DNA from: DASYML01 sp036399835
Lineage (GTDB): Bacteria; Acidobacteriota; Blastocatellia; Pyrinomonadales; Pyrinomonadaceae
Length of the DNA stretch: 39,082 nucleotides
Direction: 5' to 3'
Assembly (NCBI GenBank): GCA_036399835.1
Contig: DASWMI010000188.1
Location: 1 to 39,082, forward strand
Under the pieces are notes generated by a model. It made no database searches. It was given only the letters and a program-made list of their open reading frames with translations, and was not told the DNA's origin. Below are positions 24,731 through 32,584 of this stretch, one piece after another (the stretch's first letter is position 1; every line of letters begins with the position of its first letter). The position numbers and the translations under genes are program-made.

Positions 24731-27013
24731 TTACGGGCGAGCGCCGCTGAGCGCGCCCGGACGAGCAGACGAGCCGGGTCCATTTGAGGGCACGGCAGGC
24801 GCTTGATTCAAGAGCTGCTGGTTCGGCTGGACCTGCGGAGCAGGGTTGCTCTCCTGGCGCTGAAGCTGTGTCGGCGTCGGCGTGTTGGACGGAGGATTGC
24901 CGAGCGGGACGGGCTGCGAGATGGTTGTCGTGCGCGTCCCTGTGCTGACCGTGCCACTCGTGGGCCGTCCCTGGTAATCGGGACGATAGATGCGCGGCGT
25001 GATAAAGAAGAGCAGCTCGTTTGAGTTGCGCGTCGTGAGCTTGCGCTTGAAAAGGTTGCCGATGACGGGGATACCGCCGAGACCGGGTGTGCGCTGCTGC
25101 GTCTCGCCTTCGCTGTCCGCGAGCACGCCGCCCATGACTGTCGTTCCGCCATCGGGCACGAGCACTTCCGACTGCATGCGCTGCGTGTCTATGCCCGGAA
25201 CGCCGCCGACCGCGATGCCGCGGTTGATGGTGTTGTTCTCGACCGTCACGCGCAGCACGACCGTACCGACATCCGTGATCTGCGGAGTAATCGAGAGACG
25301 AAGCGGGACGGAGACGAAGGTCGTCGTGACAACGGCTGTGCCGCCCGCCGCCTGCGTCGTCTGGACCGGAATCTGCTGGCCGCTTTCAATCTGCGCCGGA
25401 CGGTTATTGAGCGCCGTCACGCGAGGGGTCGCAATCGTCTTGGCCTGGCCTCTGGTCTCACCGGCAGTTATCAAGGCACTAATCTGAGCCGTGCCGATGA
25501 GTCCGGTCGTCAGGCCGATGACGGTGTTGGGCGCGGCTGCGCCGAGATCGCCGAGCGGCTGGTTCGTTCCGGCCAGTCCACCCGGAACGCCGAACGGATT
25601 TGGACCACTTTGCAGGCTTCCAGAACCAGAGCCGCCGCCGGAGCCGCCAGCGCTACCGGAAGTCGCGGGCAGTGTGCTGAGGGAGCCGAGCGCGCCGCGA
25701 CCGAAATTGATGGCGACGGCGGAAAGCTGCACGCCCAGGTCGCGGCTAAAATTGCGCGAAGCCAGAACGATGCGCGTTTCGATCTCGACCTGCGGTTCGG
25801 GCTGGTCCAGAATCGCCACGAGCTGGCGGATAGATTCGATATTCTCCCTGACATCCGTGATGATCAGTGTGTTGCTGCGGCCATCCACTTCGATTGAGCC
25901 GCGCCGCGAAAGCCTGCGCGAGATAATCGGCAAGAGGCCCTGATCGCCGCCGCCGCCGGTGGCATCACCGCCCGCGCCGCCGGAAAAGCTGAGGTTCGTC
26001 GCGCCGCCGGAGAATGCTCCAGTAGAGCCTGCGGCCTGGGCCAGCGTGCCGGATGCGCGCGCGTAGTTGAGCCGTATAAACTCCGTCACGAGCTGCGAGT
26101 TGTCCAGTTGCGCTTCCCTGATTCTCTGCTGTGTGGCGGCTTCTGTCGCCAGCACTTCAGTGGTCGCCACGCGAAGAATATTGCCGCTCACTTCAACGCC
26201 CAGCCGATTGGCGCGCAGGATGGCCTCAAGCGCCACGTTCCAGGGCACGTCGCTGACGTTGACCGTCACAGGCACCGGACCAACCGAATTATCTATCACG
26301 AAGTTAACGCCGTACTGGTCCGTGATGTAGTTCAGAATATCGCGGATGTCTGCGTTGACGACATTGAGATTGATAGGCTCGCCAACGAAGCCGGGCTGAC
26401 CGTACTGCAAGCCCTGGCTGGACTGCGGAGTCTGGTTGGCGGATGAAGGAGAGATATTGACGTTCGGCCTCTGCTGCGCGGGACGCTGCGGGGTCTGCGT
26501 CGGCGTTTGCGCCGTAGTTCCCTGCTGGCCGCTCTCTTCCGTCGCAAGCGCAACGTTGAGATGCGCAGCCTTCGGCGCGGCGTTCAGCTCGCCGAGCGGC
26601 AATAGCTCAAGGATGAACCTATTGTCCGTCATCTGCGAGCGGTCTGAGGCGGGGGCGCGCAGGAAAACACGCACGCGCGCCAGCGTCGGCTGGCCCACAC
26701 GCAGCTCGCGCTCGACCCTGATATTTTCGACCAGCGGAGAGGTGACAATATAATTCTCTGCCAGGCGTGAAGCATCTACGCCGGGAAGCTGGACCAGTAT
26801 GGTGCGAGCGTCCGGGCGCGAGACGGAGTAGGCCATCGGGGCGGTACTGCTGATGGTAATGCGCGTCGCGTGGCCGGAAGTATAGGCGCTGACGTTGGTG
26901 GCAATCGGCGCGACTTTGGCGCCCGCGAAAGCGAGCACGGAGAGCGAACACAGAAATCCGAGGACGAGCGCACCTCTTCTGATGATCGCCAGGCTGTAAT
27001 GCTGACTAGGCAT
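24731..27013 (-). CDS. pilQ: type IV pilus secretin PilQ
   Basis: 760 residues from ATG 27013-27011, chosen because TGGAGGA (27023-27017) lies just upstream and a signal peptide (IIRRGALVLGFLCSLSVLAFAGA) follows at once; an in-frame start at 27169 would put 52 non-conserved residues before it. An AMIN domain (about 36-130) that binds peptidoglycan is followed by a Q/P-rich linker, an STN/N0 domain (about 205-290), a short secretin N domain (about 308-430, split by a Gly-rich insert) and the secretin barrel (about 519-676, with GQQIPVQT, VPDGGTTVMGG and LLFFITPRIY). The last 85 residues are a Gln/Asn/Pro-rich tail. It forms the outer-membrane channel for the pilus fibre. It lies 251 nt after pilP, an unusually long gap for this operon. 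Confidence 0.96.
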   Translation of the reverse strand: MPSQHYSLAIIRRGALVLGFLCSLSVLAFAGAKVAPIATNVSAYTSGHATRITISSTAPMAYSVSRPDARTILVQLPGVDASRLAENYIVTSPLVENIRVERELRVGQPTLARVRVFLRAPASDRSQMTDNRFILELLPLGELNAAPKAAHLNVALATEESGQQGTTAQTPTQTPQRPAQQRPNVNISPSSANQTPQSSQGLQYGQPGFVGEPINLNVVNADIRDILNYITDQYGVNFVIDNSVGPVPVTVNVSDVPWNVALEAILRANRLGVEVSGNILRVATTEVLATEAATQQRIREAQLDNSQLVTEFIRLNYARASGTLAQAAGSTGAFSGGATNLSFSGGAGGDATGGGGDQGLLPIISRRLSRRGSIEVDGRSNTLIITDVRENIESIRQLVAILDQPEPQVEIETRIVLASRNFSRDLGVQLSAVAINFGRGALGSLSTLPATSGSAGGSGGGSGSGSLQSGPNPFGVPGGLAGTNQPLGDLGAAAPNTVIGLTTGLIGTAQISALITAGETRGQAKTIATPRVTALNNRPAQIESGQQIPVQTTQAAGGTAVVTTTFVSVPLRLSITPQITDVGTVVLRVTVENNTINRGIAVGGVPGIDTQRMQSEVLVPDGGTTVMGGVLADSEGETQQRTPGLGGIPVIGNLFKRKLTTRNSNELLFFITPRIYRPDYQGRPTSGTVSTGTRTTTISQPVPLGNPPSNTPTPTQLQRQESNPAPQVQPNQQLLNQAPAVPSNGPGSSARPGALSGARP

Positions 27014-27203
27014 GATTCCTCCAGGGGAATGAACGGAAGAAGTCCGCCACGCGCTACGCTCGTCAGTCAAATCGAGGGTCAACATCAAGCGCGCGCCGCA
27101 CATTGCGGAAGCTTTCCGTCTGGTTGTCAATGTCACACGCGAAGCCGTCTTGGCCCAGGAATCCCTCACCGTGGGACAAAGCTTCGCTTGGACAGGCTAA
27201 AGA

Positions 27204-27252
27204 GTCTCGCACGCGTCTTGATCTCAGGCTTGACAGCAGCCGCGTGCGAGAC
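27204..27252. promoter_or_regulatory. 12-bp inverted repeat in the pilP-pilQ gap
   Basis: GTCTCGCACGCG (27204-27215) is a perfect inverted repeat of CGCGTGCGAGAC (27241-27252) around a 25-nt loop, starting about 12 nt after the pilP stop on the minus strand. CTCTTTAGCC follows on that strand, so a strong U tract is lacking. It may be an RNA processing or stability element, a partial terminator, or an attenuator setting PilQ levels apart from PilMNOP. Confidence 0.5.
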
Positions 27253-27264
27253 CGGAAAGAGTTT

Positions 27265-27912
27265 TTACTGCTTTTGTGGATTGGCCGCCTTCTCTTCTGT
27301 CTTGGCGGCGGGTTCGGAGGCGGGAGCGCCAGCCGTGGATGACTGCGTTTTCGTCGCAGCCAGCGAATCGGAGACCGCGTTGGGCTGGCGCAGCGGCTTG
27401 GTCTCGACATTCTTGACAACGCGGCCATCGGTCCAGCGCGTCTCGTGGCGGAAGACCAGCCGGTCTTCTTCGATGGCGACGAGCTGTCCGTCAAAGAACA
27501 TCTCGCCCGGATAGACAACGTAAGAGAGCTTGATCGGCGAAGCTTCAACCATCGCCGCATAACCTCGCGGCGTGCGGAAGATACCGATTACCTGCATCTC
27601 GCTCAGCAGCAGGGCCGTGGTCGGCTTGGGCGCGGGCTGCTGCGACCTCATGGCCTCCATCTTGAGCGCCTTGTACTGATCTATGCGCGCTTGAATCGTC
27701 GGCGGCATGACGGGCACGGGAATGTTTTTCGGCACAACCCTCTTGACGGGCGCTTTGTACTTGGCAAAGGGGTCGCGCTCGCCGCTTCTCGCGCTCGAAC
27801 GATTGGCGCTCGGCTTCTGGTCCTGCGCCGCCACGCTGTGCACAGCGCCGCACAGGGCCAGCAGCATGATGCCGACTAGAGTGTAAAGTGTCTTGTGTGT
27901 GTAGTGCTTCAT
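27265..27912 (-). CDS. pilP: type IV pilus assembly protein PilP
   Basis: 215 residues. An N-terminal hydrophobic export segment (LVGIMLLALCGAVHSVAAQ) is followed by RDPFAKY, the usual conserved mark of PilP-like proteins, a flexible Pro-rich region, and a beta domain (MQVIGIFRTPRGYAAMVEAS, then VYPGEMFFDGQLVAIEEDRLVF). PilP normally is a lipoprotein linking the PilN/PilO dimer to PilQ. The Cys at 21 is preceded by L-A-L, a poor lipobox, so lipidation is doubtful. The C-terminus is Ala/Lys/Gln-rich. The gene lies 52 nt after pilO. Confidence 0.88.
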   Translation of the reverse strand: MKHYTHKTLYTLVGIMLLALCGAVHSVAAQDQKPSANRSSARSGERDPFAKYKAPVKRVVPKNIPVPVMPPTIQARIDQYKALKMEAMRSQQPAPKPTTALLLSEMQVIGIFRTPRGYAAMVEASPIKLSYVVYPGEMFFDGQLVAIEEDRLVFRHETRWTDGRVVKNVETKPLRQPNAVSDSLAATKTQSSTAGAPASEPAAKTEEKAANPQKQ

Positions 27913-27964
27913 GGTCTGTTCTCTTTTGTGACCGCGACGAAAGCGGCGCGAGTTCGGTCGAGCT

Positions 27965-28612
27965 TTATTTGGCAGGCGCAGCGGGAGCGGCGTTGGCCGG
28001 AGCGGGCGCGCCCGCGTTGGCTGGCTGCGGCTGGTTCTGATTCTGAAGTTTTTCCGCCGAAGCGTAATAGGCCGTCAGGTCGAATTTCGCCTCAATCGTC
28101 TTACCGGGGTTCTGCTTGTCGAGCTGTGTGATTTGCAGGTTGGTGATGGAGACGATGCGCTGGTAGCGCGCCATCTGCTCGAAGAAGGAACGCAGCCCCG
28201 CGAAAGAGCTTTGCACGCCGACCTCTATCCTCTTGCCGCTATAAAAATCCTGCTGAACTTCATCCTTGGGCAGAAACTTGCGCATCGAAAGCCCGCTGTC
28301 GTGCGCGCGATACTGCACGCCTTCGAGCACGCTCGTCAACTCGCGCTGCTCAGGCAGAAGCGCCTTCAGCTCCTCATACTCTTCCTGCCGCGCCTTGTAC
28401 TGAGCGCGAAAATCGTTGAGACGCTGCGAAGCGATCTGCGCCTGCGCGTTGCGCGGGAGCAGCTCTGCGATCTTCTCGTTGAGTTCGGCTGTCTCTGCTC
28501 GCGTGCCCTTCGTCACTAAAAACCAGAAGCCGACATAAAAGACCAGGGCCGCGCCGCCGAAAATCAAGAGCCGTAGATACCAGGGCAATCCGTTGAAGCT
28601 TCCTACTTTCAT
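27965..28612 (-). CDS. pilO: type IV pilus assembly protein PilO
   Basis: 215 residues: a short cytoplasmic N-terminus, one TM helix (13-33), a coiled-coil region (AELNEKIAELLPRNAQAQIA onward) and a C-terminal ferredoxin-like domain (IEVGVQSSFAGLRSFFEQMA then RIVSITNLQI). These are standard for PilO, which dimerises with PilN in the periplasm to align the pilus machinery. The last 25 residues are Ala/Pro/Asn-rich. Located between pilN and pilP in the canonical order. Confidence 0.92.
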   Translation of the reverse strand: MKVGSFNGLPWYLRLLIFGGAALVFYVGFWFLVTKGTRAETAELNEKIAELLPRNAQAQIASQRLNDFRAQYKARQEEYEELKALLPEQRELTSVLEGVQYRAHDSGLSMRKFLPKDEVQQDFYSGKRIEVGVQSSFAGLRSFFEQMARYQRIVSITNLQITQLDKQNPGKTIEAKFDLTAYYASAEKLQNQNQPQPANAGAPAPANAAPAAPAK

Positions 28613-28697
28613 TTAAGTTTCACTTTCCTTCCCGCGAGAGATCTTCTGGCGAGCATGTGTCTGATTGGCCCAAGCAGGGCAGAGAGGTGTTCGTGCT

Positions 28698-29426
28698 TTA
28701 CTTCTTGGCGACCTGCGTGCCCGTCTGGTTATTCGCTGGACCAGCGCCGGGCGCTGTGGCCTGACCCGGAGAGTTGGCCCCGCCATACGTGCACTTGATC
28801 GTGAAGGCCACGACTTCAGGCTTGTATTCCTCTTTATCAGCGGGTGCGGACGCGGCAGCAGCAGAAGATGAAGCGTTAGCTTGCGGCTCTTCGATCTTCG
28901 CCGCCTGGCGCTCCGTCTCTATGATCAGGTTGCTAAAGAGGCCGCCGGAGAATTCCAGCTTCTGTCCGAAGCGCGTGACGGCTGCTTCATCGGGCGATTC
29001 GCCCTTGATGACCAGCTCGTTATCCTTCTGCTCGACGCTCTTCAGGTAAAGACCCGGCACGCTGTCGAAGCGAGCCTTAATCTCACGCAGGACTGCGCCC
29101 GGTCCCTGCTGCGAAGCTCGCAGCTTCTGAATAGCATCAATGCGCGTCTGTATCTCTTTGACCTTTTTCTCGACCTCGGCCTGCTCCTTCGTGACGGCGA
29201 GCATCTGCGTGTTGATACGCTGCTGCTTTTCAAGCTCCTTCTGCGCAGCCTCGTGATTGGAACGAGCGCTGACGAAATCGAAGAACATGCCGACCAGCAG
29301 TAGTCCGAAAATGACGAGCGCCAGCATGAGCGTCTGCATCATCGGATTGGCGACCCTTTGCTCGACGGCAACGGCGACGCCTGTCGGACTGTCTGTGATG
29401 GAATCCAGAAGATTGATCTTAATCAT
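28698..29426 (-). CDS. pilN: type IV pilus assembly protein PilN
   Basis: 242 residues. The N-terminal INLL motif (4-7) is the segment that docks into PilM. A TM helix at about 31-52 is followed by a coiled coil (EAAQKELEKQQRINTQML) and a C-terminal domain (GLYLKSVEQKDNELVIKGE). The C-terminal 60 residues are low-complexity Ala/Ser, then a short beta segment (VVAFTIKCTYGG) and a Gly/Pro/Ala tail. The start overlaps the pilM stop (ATGA), indicating translational coupling. An 85-nt gap separates it from pilO. Confidence 0.92.
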   Translation of the reverse strand: MIKINLLDSITDSPTGVAVAVEQRVANPMMQTLMLALVIFGLLLVGMFFDFVSARSNHEAAQKELEKQQRINTQMLAVTKEQAEVEKKVKEIQTRIDAIQKLRASQQGPGAVLREIKARFDSVPGLYLKSVEQKDNELVIKGESPDEAAVTRFGQKLEFSGGLFSNLIIETERQAAKIEEPQANASSSAAAASAPADKEEYKPEVVAFTIKCTYGGANSPGQATAPGAGPANNQTGTQVAKK

Positions 29427-30487
29427 CGCGCGTCAACTCCTCTCAAAGCGAGACCGACAGCGACTGCCATCTCCGGCACGACCTCGCGCATGTATTCGGG
29501 ATCAAAACGTCTGGCATCCACACGTATCTGCTTGAACGGGTCCAGAACCTCGACGGGAATCTCAAAACGACCGGAGAGAAACTCCGGCAAGCCTTTCAAT
29601 TTCGAGCCGCCGCCCGAAAGCAGAATCTTCTGCACGGCAGCCTCGTGGTCCTCCGCGGTCGCGCGGTAGAAATCGAAGGTCTTTGAAATCTCCAGCGCGA
29701 GAATATCCGAGACCGTTTCCAGAATCGGCTCTATCGCACGCACCTCCGAGCCTTCGGGCAAAGGCATGCCGCGCTTGACGGCCTCGGCTTGCTCAAAGGT
29801 CAGCCCCAGCTCTTTCTGTAAGAGGCTGGTGTACTGGTGGCCGCCGACAGAGACATCGCGCGTAAAGACAGAGCGCGTGCCGTTGAGGATGTTGATGTTC
29901 ATGGTGGCCGCGCCGATATTGAGCAGCGCCACGATCTGGTCCGGCTGCGGCTGGTAGTTTATCTCGTAGCAGTTTTGCAGCGCGAAGGCATCCACATCCA
30001 CGATGGCCGGTTGCTTGCCCGAAAGCTGTATGGCCTGCTTGAGATTGGCAATCTTGTCACGCTTGCAGGCGGCCATCAGCACGTGCAGCGCGTCCGCAGT
30101 CTGCCCCGTAATCTGATAGTCGAGGCTGACATCCATGATGTCGAAAGGGATATGCTCTTCGGCATGCCAACTGAAGGATTCCTGTAGCTCTTCCTCGGAC
30201 ATCTGCGGCACGACGATATTCTTGACGATGACGGAATGGCCGCTGACGCCAGCCGCCACACGCTGCGTCTTGATGTTGTGCTCGCGGAAGATATTCGAGA
30301 TGACGTTTGAGACGTCGTTCAGCTCCATGATCTGCCCGTCAACAACTGTGTCCTGCTGAAGAGTTTCACAACCGAGCGTGACGAGTTCCAGATTGCCGGG
30401 CTTGCCTTGCAGCTCGACGGCCTTGACCGAGTTCGAGCCGATGTCCAGACCGACCAGATTCTTTTTACTTAGACCACGTTTCAACAT
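29423..30487 (-). CDS. pilM: type IV pilus assembly ATPase-like protein PilM
   Basis: 354 residues from ATG 30487-30485, which is the usual PilM length; GAGGA lies 12 nt upstream. The frame remains open to 30823, but those residues are low-complexity and unlike the family. The actin-like nucleotide fold is shown by GLDIGSNSVKAVEL (13-26), LNIGAATMNINIL in the middle and LLSGGGSKLKGLPEFLS near the end. PilM sits in the cytoplasm and binds the PilN N-terminus. It is the first gene of the pilMNOPQ operon. Confidence 0.95.
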   Translation of the reverse strand: MLKRGLSKKNLVGLDIGSNSVKAVELQGKPGNLELVTLGCETLQQDTVVDGQIMELNDVSNVISNIFREHNIKTQRVAAGVSGHSVIVKNIVVPQMSEEELQESFSWHAEEHIPFDIMDVSLDYQITGQTADALHVLMAACKRDKIANLKQAIQLSGKQPAIVDVDAFALQNCYEINYQPQPDQIVALLNIGAATMNINILNGTRSVFTRDVSVGGHQYTSLLQKELGLTFEQAEAVKRGMPLPEGSEVRAIEPILETVSDILALEISKTFDFYRATAEDHEAAVQKILLSGGGSKLKGLPEFLSGRFEIPVEVLDPFKQIRVDARRFDPEYMREVVPEMAVAVGLALRGVDAR

Positions 30488-31085
30488 GATTTCGTGATTC
30501 CTCGCGACCTTTCGAGAGAGGTCCGCATGCGATGTTGCCGTAGGAGACGGAGGCGGGCTTTGCGTGCACGGCTGGGCCGCGTGCGCGGCGGTTTTGTTTG
30601 AGACATTTGTTTTGCGGGTTTCAATTCGTTCAAGGCGCAGCGCGTGATCGTCCGGGCTTGGCTCAATCGCGTCAGCCTGCCATGTGGGGAAAAGGCGATT
30701 CGTAGAAGATGGAAGCGAAGGCCGCTGAAGATTCAGAACGAAAGGAAGTGCTCGCGTGAAATGGCTGTTGACTGTGTGCGCTCTGTGGCGCGCCCGATGG
30801 CTGGCTTTCGGTAACCCGGCCAAGTCATCACTGTTTGTGTTCTGACTTCCGTTGGCTTTGCGACCCCCGTTCGCACGAGGTGTGCCTTTATCGTTCGACT
30901 TTCAAAGAAGGCGGCACGAGAGGCGTCCACCGTCAAAAGGGAGAGTACACAATTAAACAAACCTTGTCAATCTATATTTTCCGATGTTTAACTCGGTGAA
31001 ATGTAAAGACATAGATACTGCCAAGAGCAGTCAAAGCGGAGTGTGAGGCCTATTTTCTGGAAGGCTTAAAGAAGGTCTTCCAGAA
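30488..31085. other. long leader and promoter region upstream of pilM
   Basis: 598 nt without a supportable gene. The pilM-side 450 nt would be transcribed as 5' leader if the promoter at 30942-30970 is used. The other end runs AT-rich (CTATATTTTCCGATG around 30971-30985), then to the ABM gene stop. It has an imperfect hairpin CTGGAAGGC...CTTCCAG around 31056-31083 (CTGGAA/TTCCAG), which may end the upstream ABM transcript. Confidence 0.45.
30942..30970 (-). promoter_or_regulatory. sigma70-like promoter of the pil operon
   Basis: On the minus strand, a perfect -35 TTGACA (30970-30965) is followed after exactly 17 nt by TACTCT (30947-30942; 3 of 6 to TATAAT). The gap is AT-rich (AGGTTTGTTTAATTGTG). 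pilM starts about 450 nt downstream. Confidence 0.5.
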
Positions 31086-31376
31086 TCATTGAGCGCAAAC
31101 TTCGTAGATTTCCAGAGCGGGGCGGCCCTCGGCCAGGCCGGGAGTCTGCTGGCTATGAGCCGTGTTAAAAGCCTGGGAGGTGGTCCAATTCTGGAAGGCT
31201 GCGTGCGATTCCCAGCGCGTCATGACGACGTATGTGCGGCCTTCCGCCGGTCGCAAAACCTGCATGTCAATAAAGCCGGGCATCTGGTCCACGGCGCGGT
31301 CACGCGTCTTGAAAGTCTCTTCAAATTCCTGCTCGCGTCCCTCTGCGATGGGAATATGGTTCATCACGACTATCAT
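31086..31376 (-). CDS. ABM-domain (antibiotic biosynthesis / heme-degrading monooxygenase-like) protein
   Basis: 96 residues, the size of one ferredoxin-like ABM domain. The sequence follows the family pattern: VVMNHIPIAEGREQEFEETF, then MPGFIDMQVLRPAEG, TYVVMTRWESHAAFQNW and a final beta strand (LEIYEV). Relatives such as HmoB/IsdG degrade heme and others oxidise quinones; both act as dimers. The Asn and His residues typical of heme degradation cannot be placed with certainty. It follows the hexapeptide acyltransferase gene by 81 nt on the same strand, possibly by chance. Confidence 0.82.
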   Translation of the reverse strand: MIVVMNHIPIAEGREQEFEETFKTRDRAVDQMPGFIDMQVLRPAEGRTYVVMTRWESHAAFQNWTTSQAFNTAHSQQTPGLAEGRPALEIYEVCAQ

Positions 31377-31457
31377 GGCTCAAACTCCGTAGTGAAACAT
31401 CAGCCGCAAGAGAGCTGTCAGCTAAGAAATCTTTTTGAGCTACTCTGCCAGATTCGC

Positions 31458-32294
31458 TCAACGCTCGCTGGTCCTGAAATTTTCCACCAGAGGCGCTTCC
31501 TTATCATCGGGCCTTTGCTTGACCTTGACAGTCTTGGCAGGAATCCCGACGTTGATGTGATAGGGCGCAACATCTTTAGTGACGATGGCGTTGGTGCCGA
31601 CCATGGCGTGTTCGCCGATCTGTGTTCCGGCCAGGACTGTCGCGTGATAGGTAATGCGCACACCGTCGCCGATGCGTGTCGTGCGGTTGTAGACGGTCTG
31701 TATGTTGTCAACATCGTGCGTGTGCGAATAGATGTTGGCGTAATCCGAGATGGAGACGTTGTTGCCGATCTCTATCCCGCCACGATCATCCAGCAGGACA
31801 TGGCGATGGACGACGACGTTATCGCCGAAGGACAGGTTGTAACCGTAAGACCATTCGACGAAGTGCCAGCACTTAAAGTTTTTGCCGACGTGGCGAAAGA
31901 TGAGCGGGGCGAGCATGCGGCGGAAGCGTTGGCCCAGTTGCGCGTTCTGTCCGAGGGGCGAGCGGTCGTACATCTGCCAGAGCCAGATAAAGGGCTTGCG
32001 CTCGGCGTAGAGAGTCGCATCAATATCCTCGTAATGCTCAGGCTCTGTCGTGATGTTGCGCGGGTCGAAGTTGTGCAGCACGGCGCGCGCGGAGGGAGAG
32101 AGGCTTGCAGGGTTCGGCGCTTCAGTCTTCCCTTCTCCCAATCTCGCGGCCCCGTAATAAATCTCAAAAAGCATATCGCGCACGACCTCGTTGACATCGC
32201 GCTGGCCGTCTGTCAGGGCGCGATAGAGTGTCTCAAGGAACTCTTCAAAATCCGCTTCGGCGGCTGGCAGCGGACGCAATTCGCGGTAGGTCAT
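31458..32294 (-). CDS. left-handed beta-helix (hexapeptide repeat) acyltransferase
   Basis: 278 residues. About 140 mostly helical N-terminal residues (EEFLETLYRALTDGQRDVNE, then RPLPAAEADF-type text) precede the hexapeptide repeats. These start near FGDNVVVHRHVLLDD, continue with IEIGNNVSISDYANIYSHTHD and RIGDGVRITYHATVLAG, and end in the usual VTKDVAPYHINVGIPAK cap. The loop His in YSHTHD is the likely catalytic base, as in maltose/galactoside O-acetyltransferases. The acceptor is unknown; the helical N-domain is longer than in simple acetyltransferases. Confidence 0.88.
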   Translation of the reverse strand: MTYRELRPLPAAEADFEEFLETLYRALTDGQRDVNEVVRDMLFEIYYGAARLGEGKTEAPNPASLSPSARAVLHNFDPRNITTEPEHYEDIDATLYAERKPFIWLWQMYDRSPLGQNAQLGQRFRRMLAPLIFRHVGKNFKCWHFVEWSYGYNLSFGDNVVVHRHVLLDDRGGIEIGNNVSISDYANIYSHTHDVDNIQTVYNRTTRIGDGVRITYHATVLAGTQIGEHAMVGTNAIVTKDVAPYHINVGIPAKTVKVKQRPDDKEAPLVENFRTSER

Positions 32295-32584
32295 GTTGTA
32301 GATTTACCTCTCTGACTCGGACAGAGATTAACTCGACCCGCACGGATTTCAGGACAAGGGAAACAATCGTCAAAGTATCACAGGAGAGAGGGCAGAGGCT
32401 AGAGTTTAAAGATGAAGGAGCAGAGATTAGAGATCACAGGCCGCGAGCTTGGAGGCTAGAGGCTCAAGAAGGCTCAAGATGCATTGCTGAATTCAAGCTC
32501 TACTCCCTCACCTCCGGTCTTCAGCCTGTCACCTCACATTCTCTTTTGCCTTTTGCCTTTTGCTGACGTTAGGATGCAGTCATA
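32295..32584. repeat. intergenic low-complexity region with TTTTGCC heptamers
   Basis: 290 nt between divergent genes. From about 32385 to 32490 it has purine-rich words repeated loosely (gaggctagag, agagattagaga, ggctcaagaaggctcaag). A pyrimidine-rich complement follows, ending in ttttgcc, ttttgcc, ttttgct (32544-32564). No gene is seen; promoters for both neighbours must lie within or beside it. Confidence 0.5.

Noticed and set aside
27014..27169. Upstream start for pilQ adding 52 residues
   Set aside because: The extra residues are low-complexity and basic, and a strong Shine-Dalgarno plus signal peptide mark ATG 27013.
30488..30823. N-terminal extension of pilM by 112 residues
   Set aside because: Sequence is Arg/Pro/Ser-rich without family similarity; a GAGGA site and the actin-like motif place the start at 30487.
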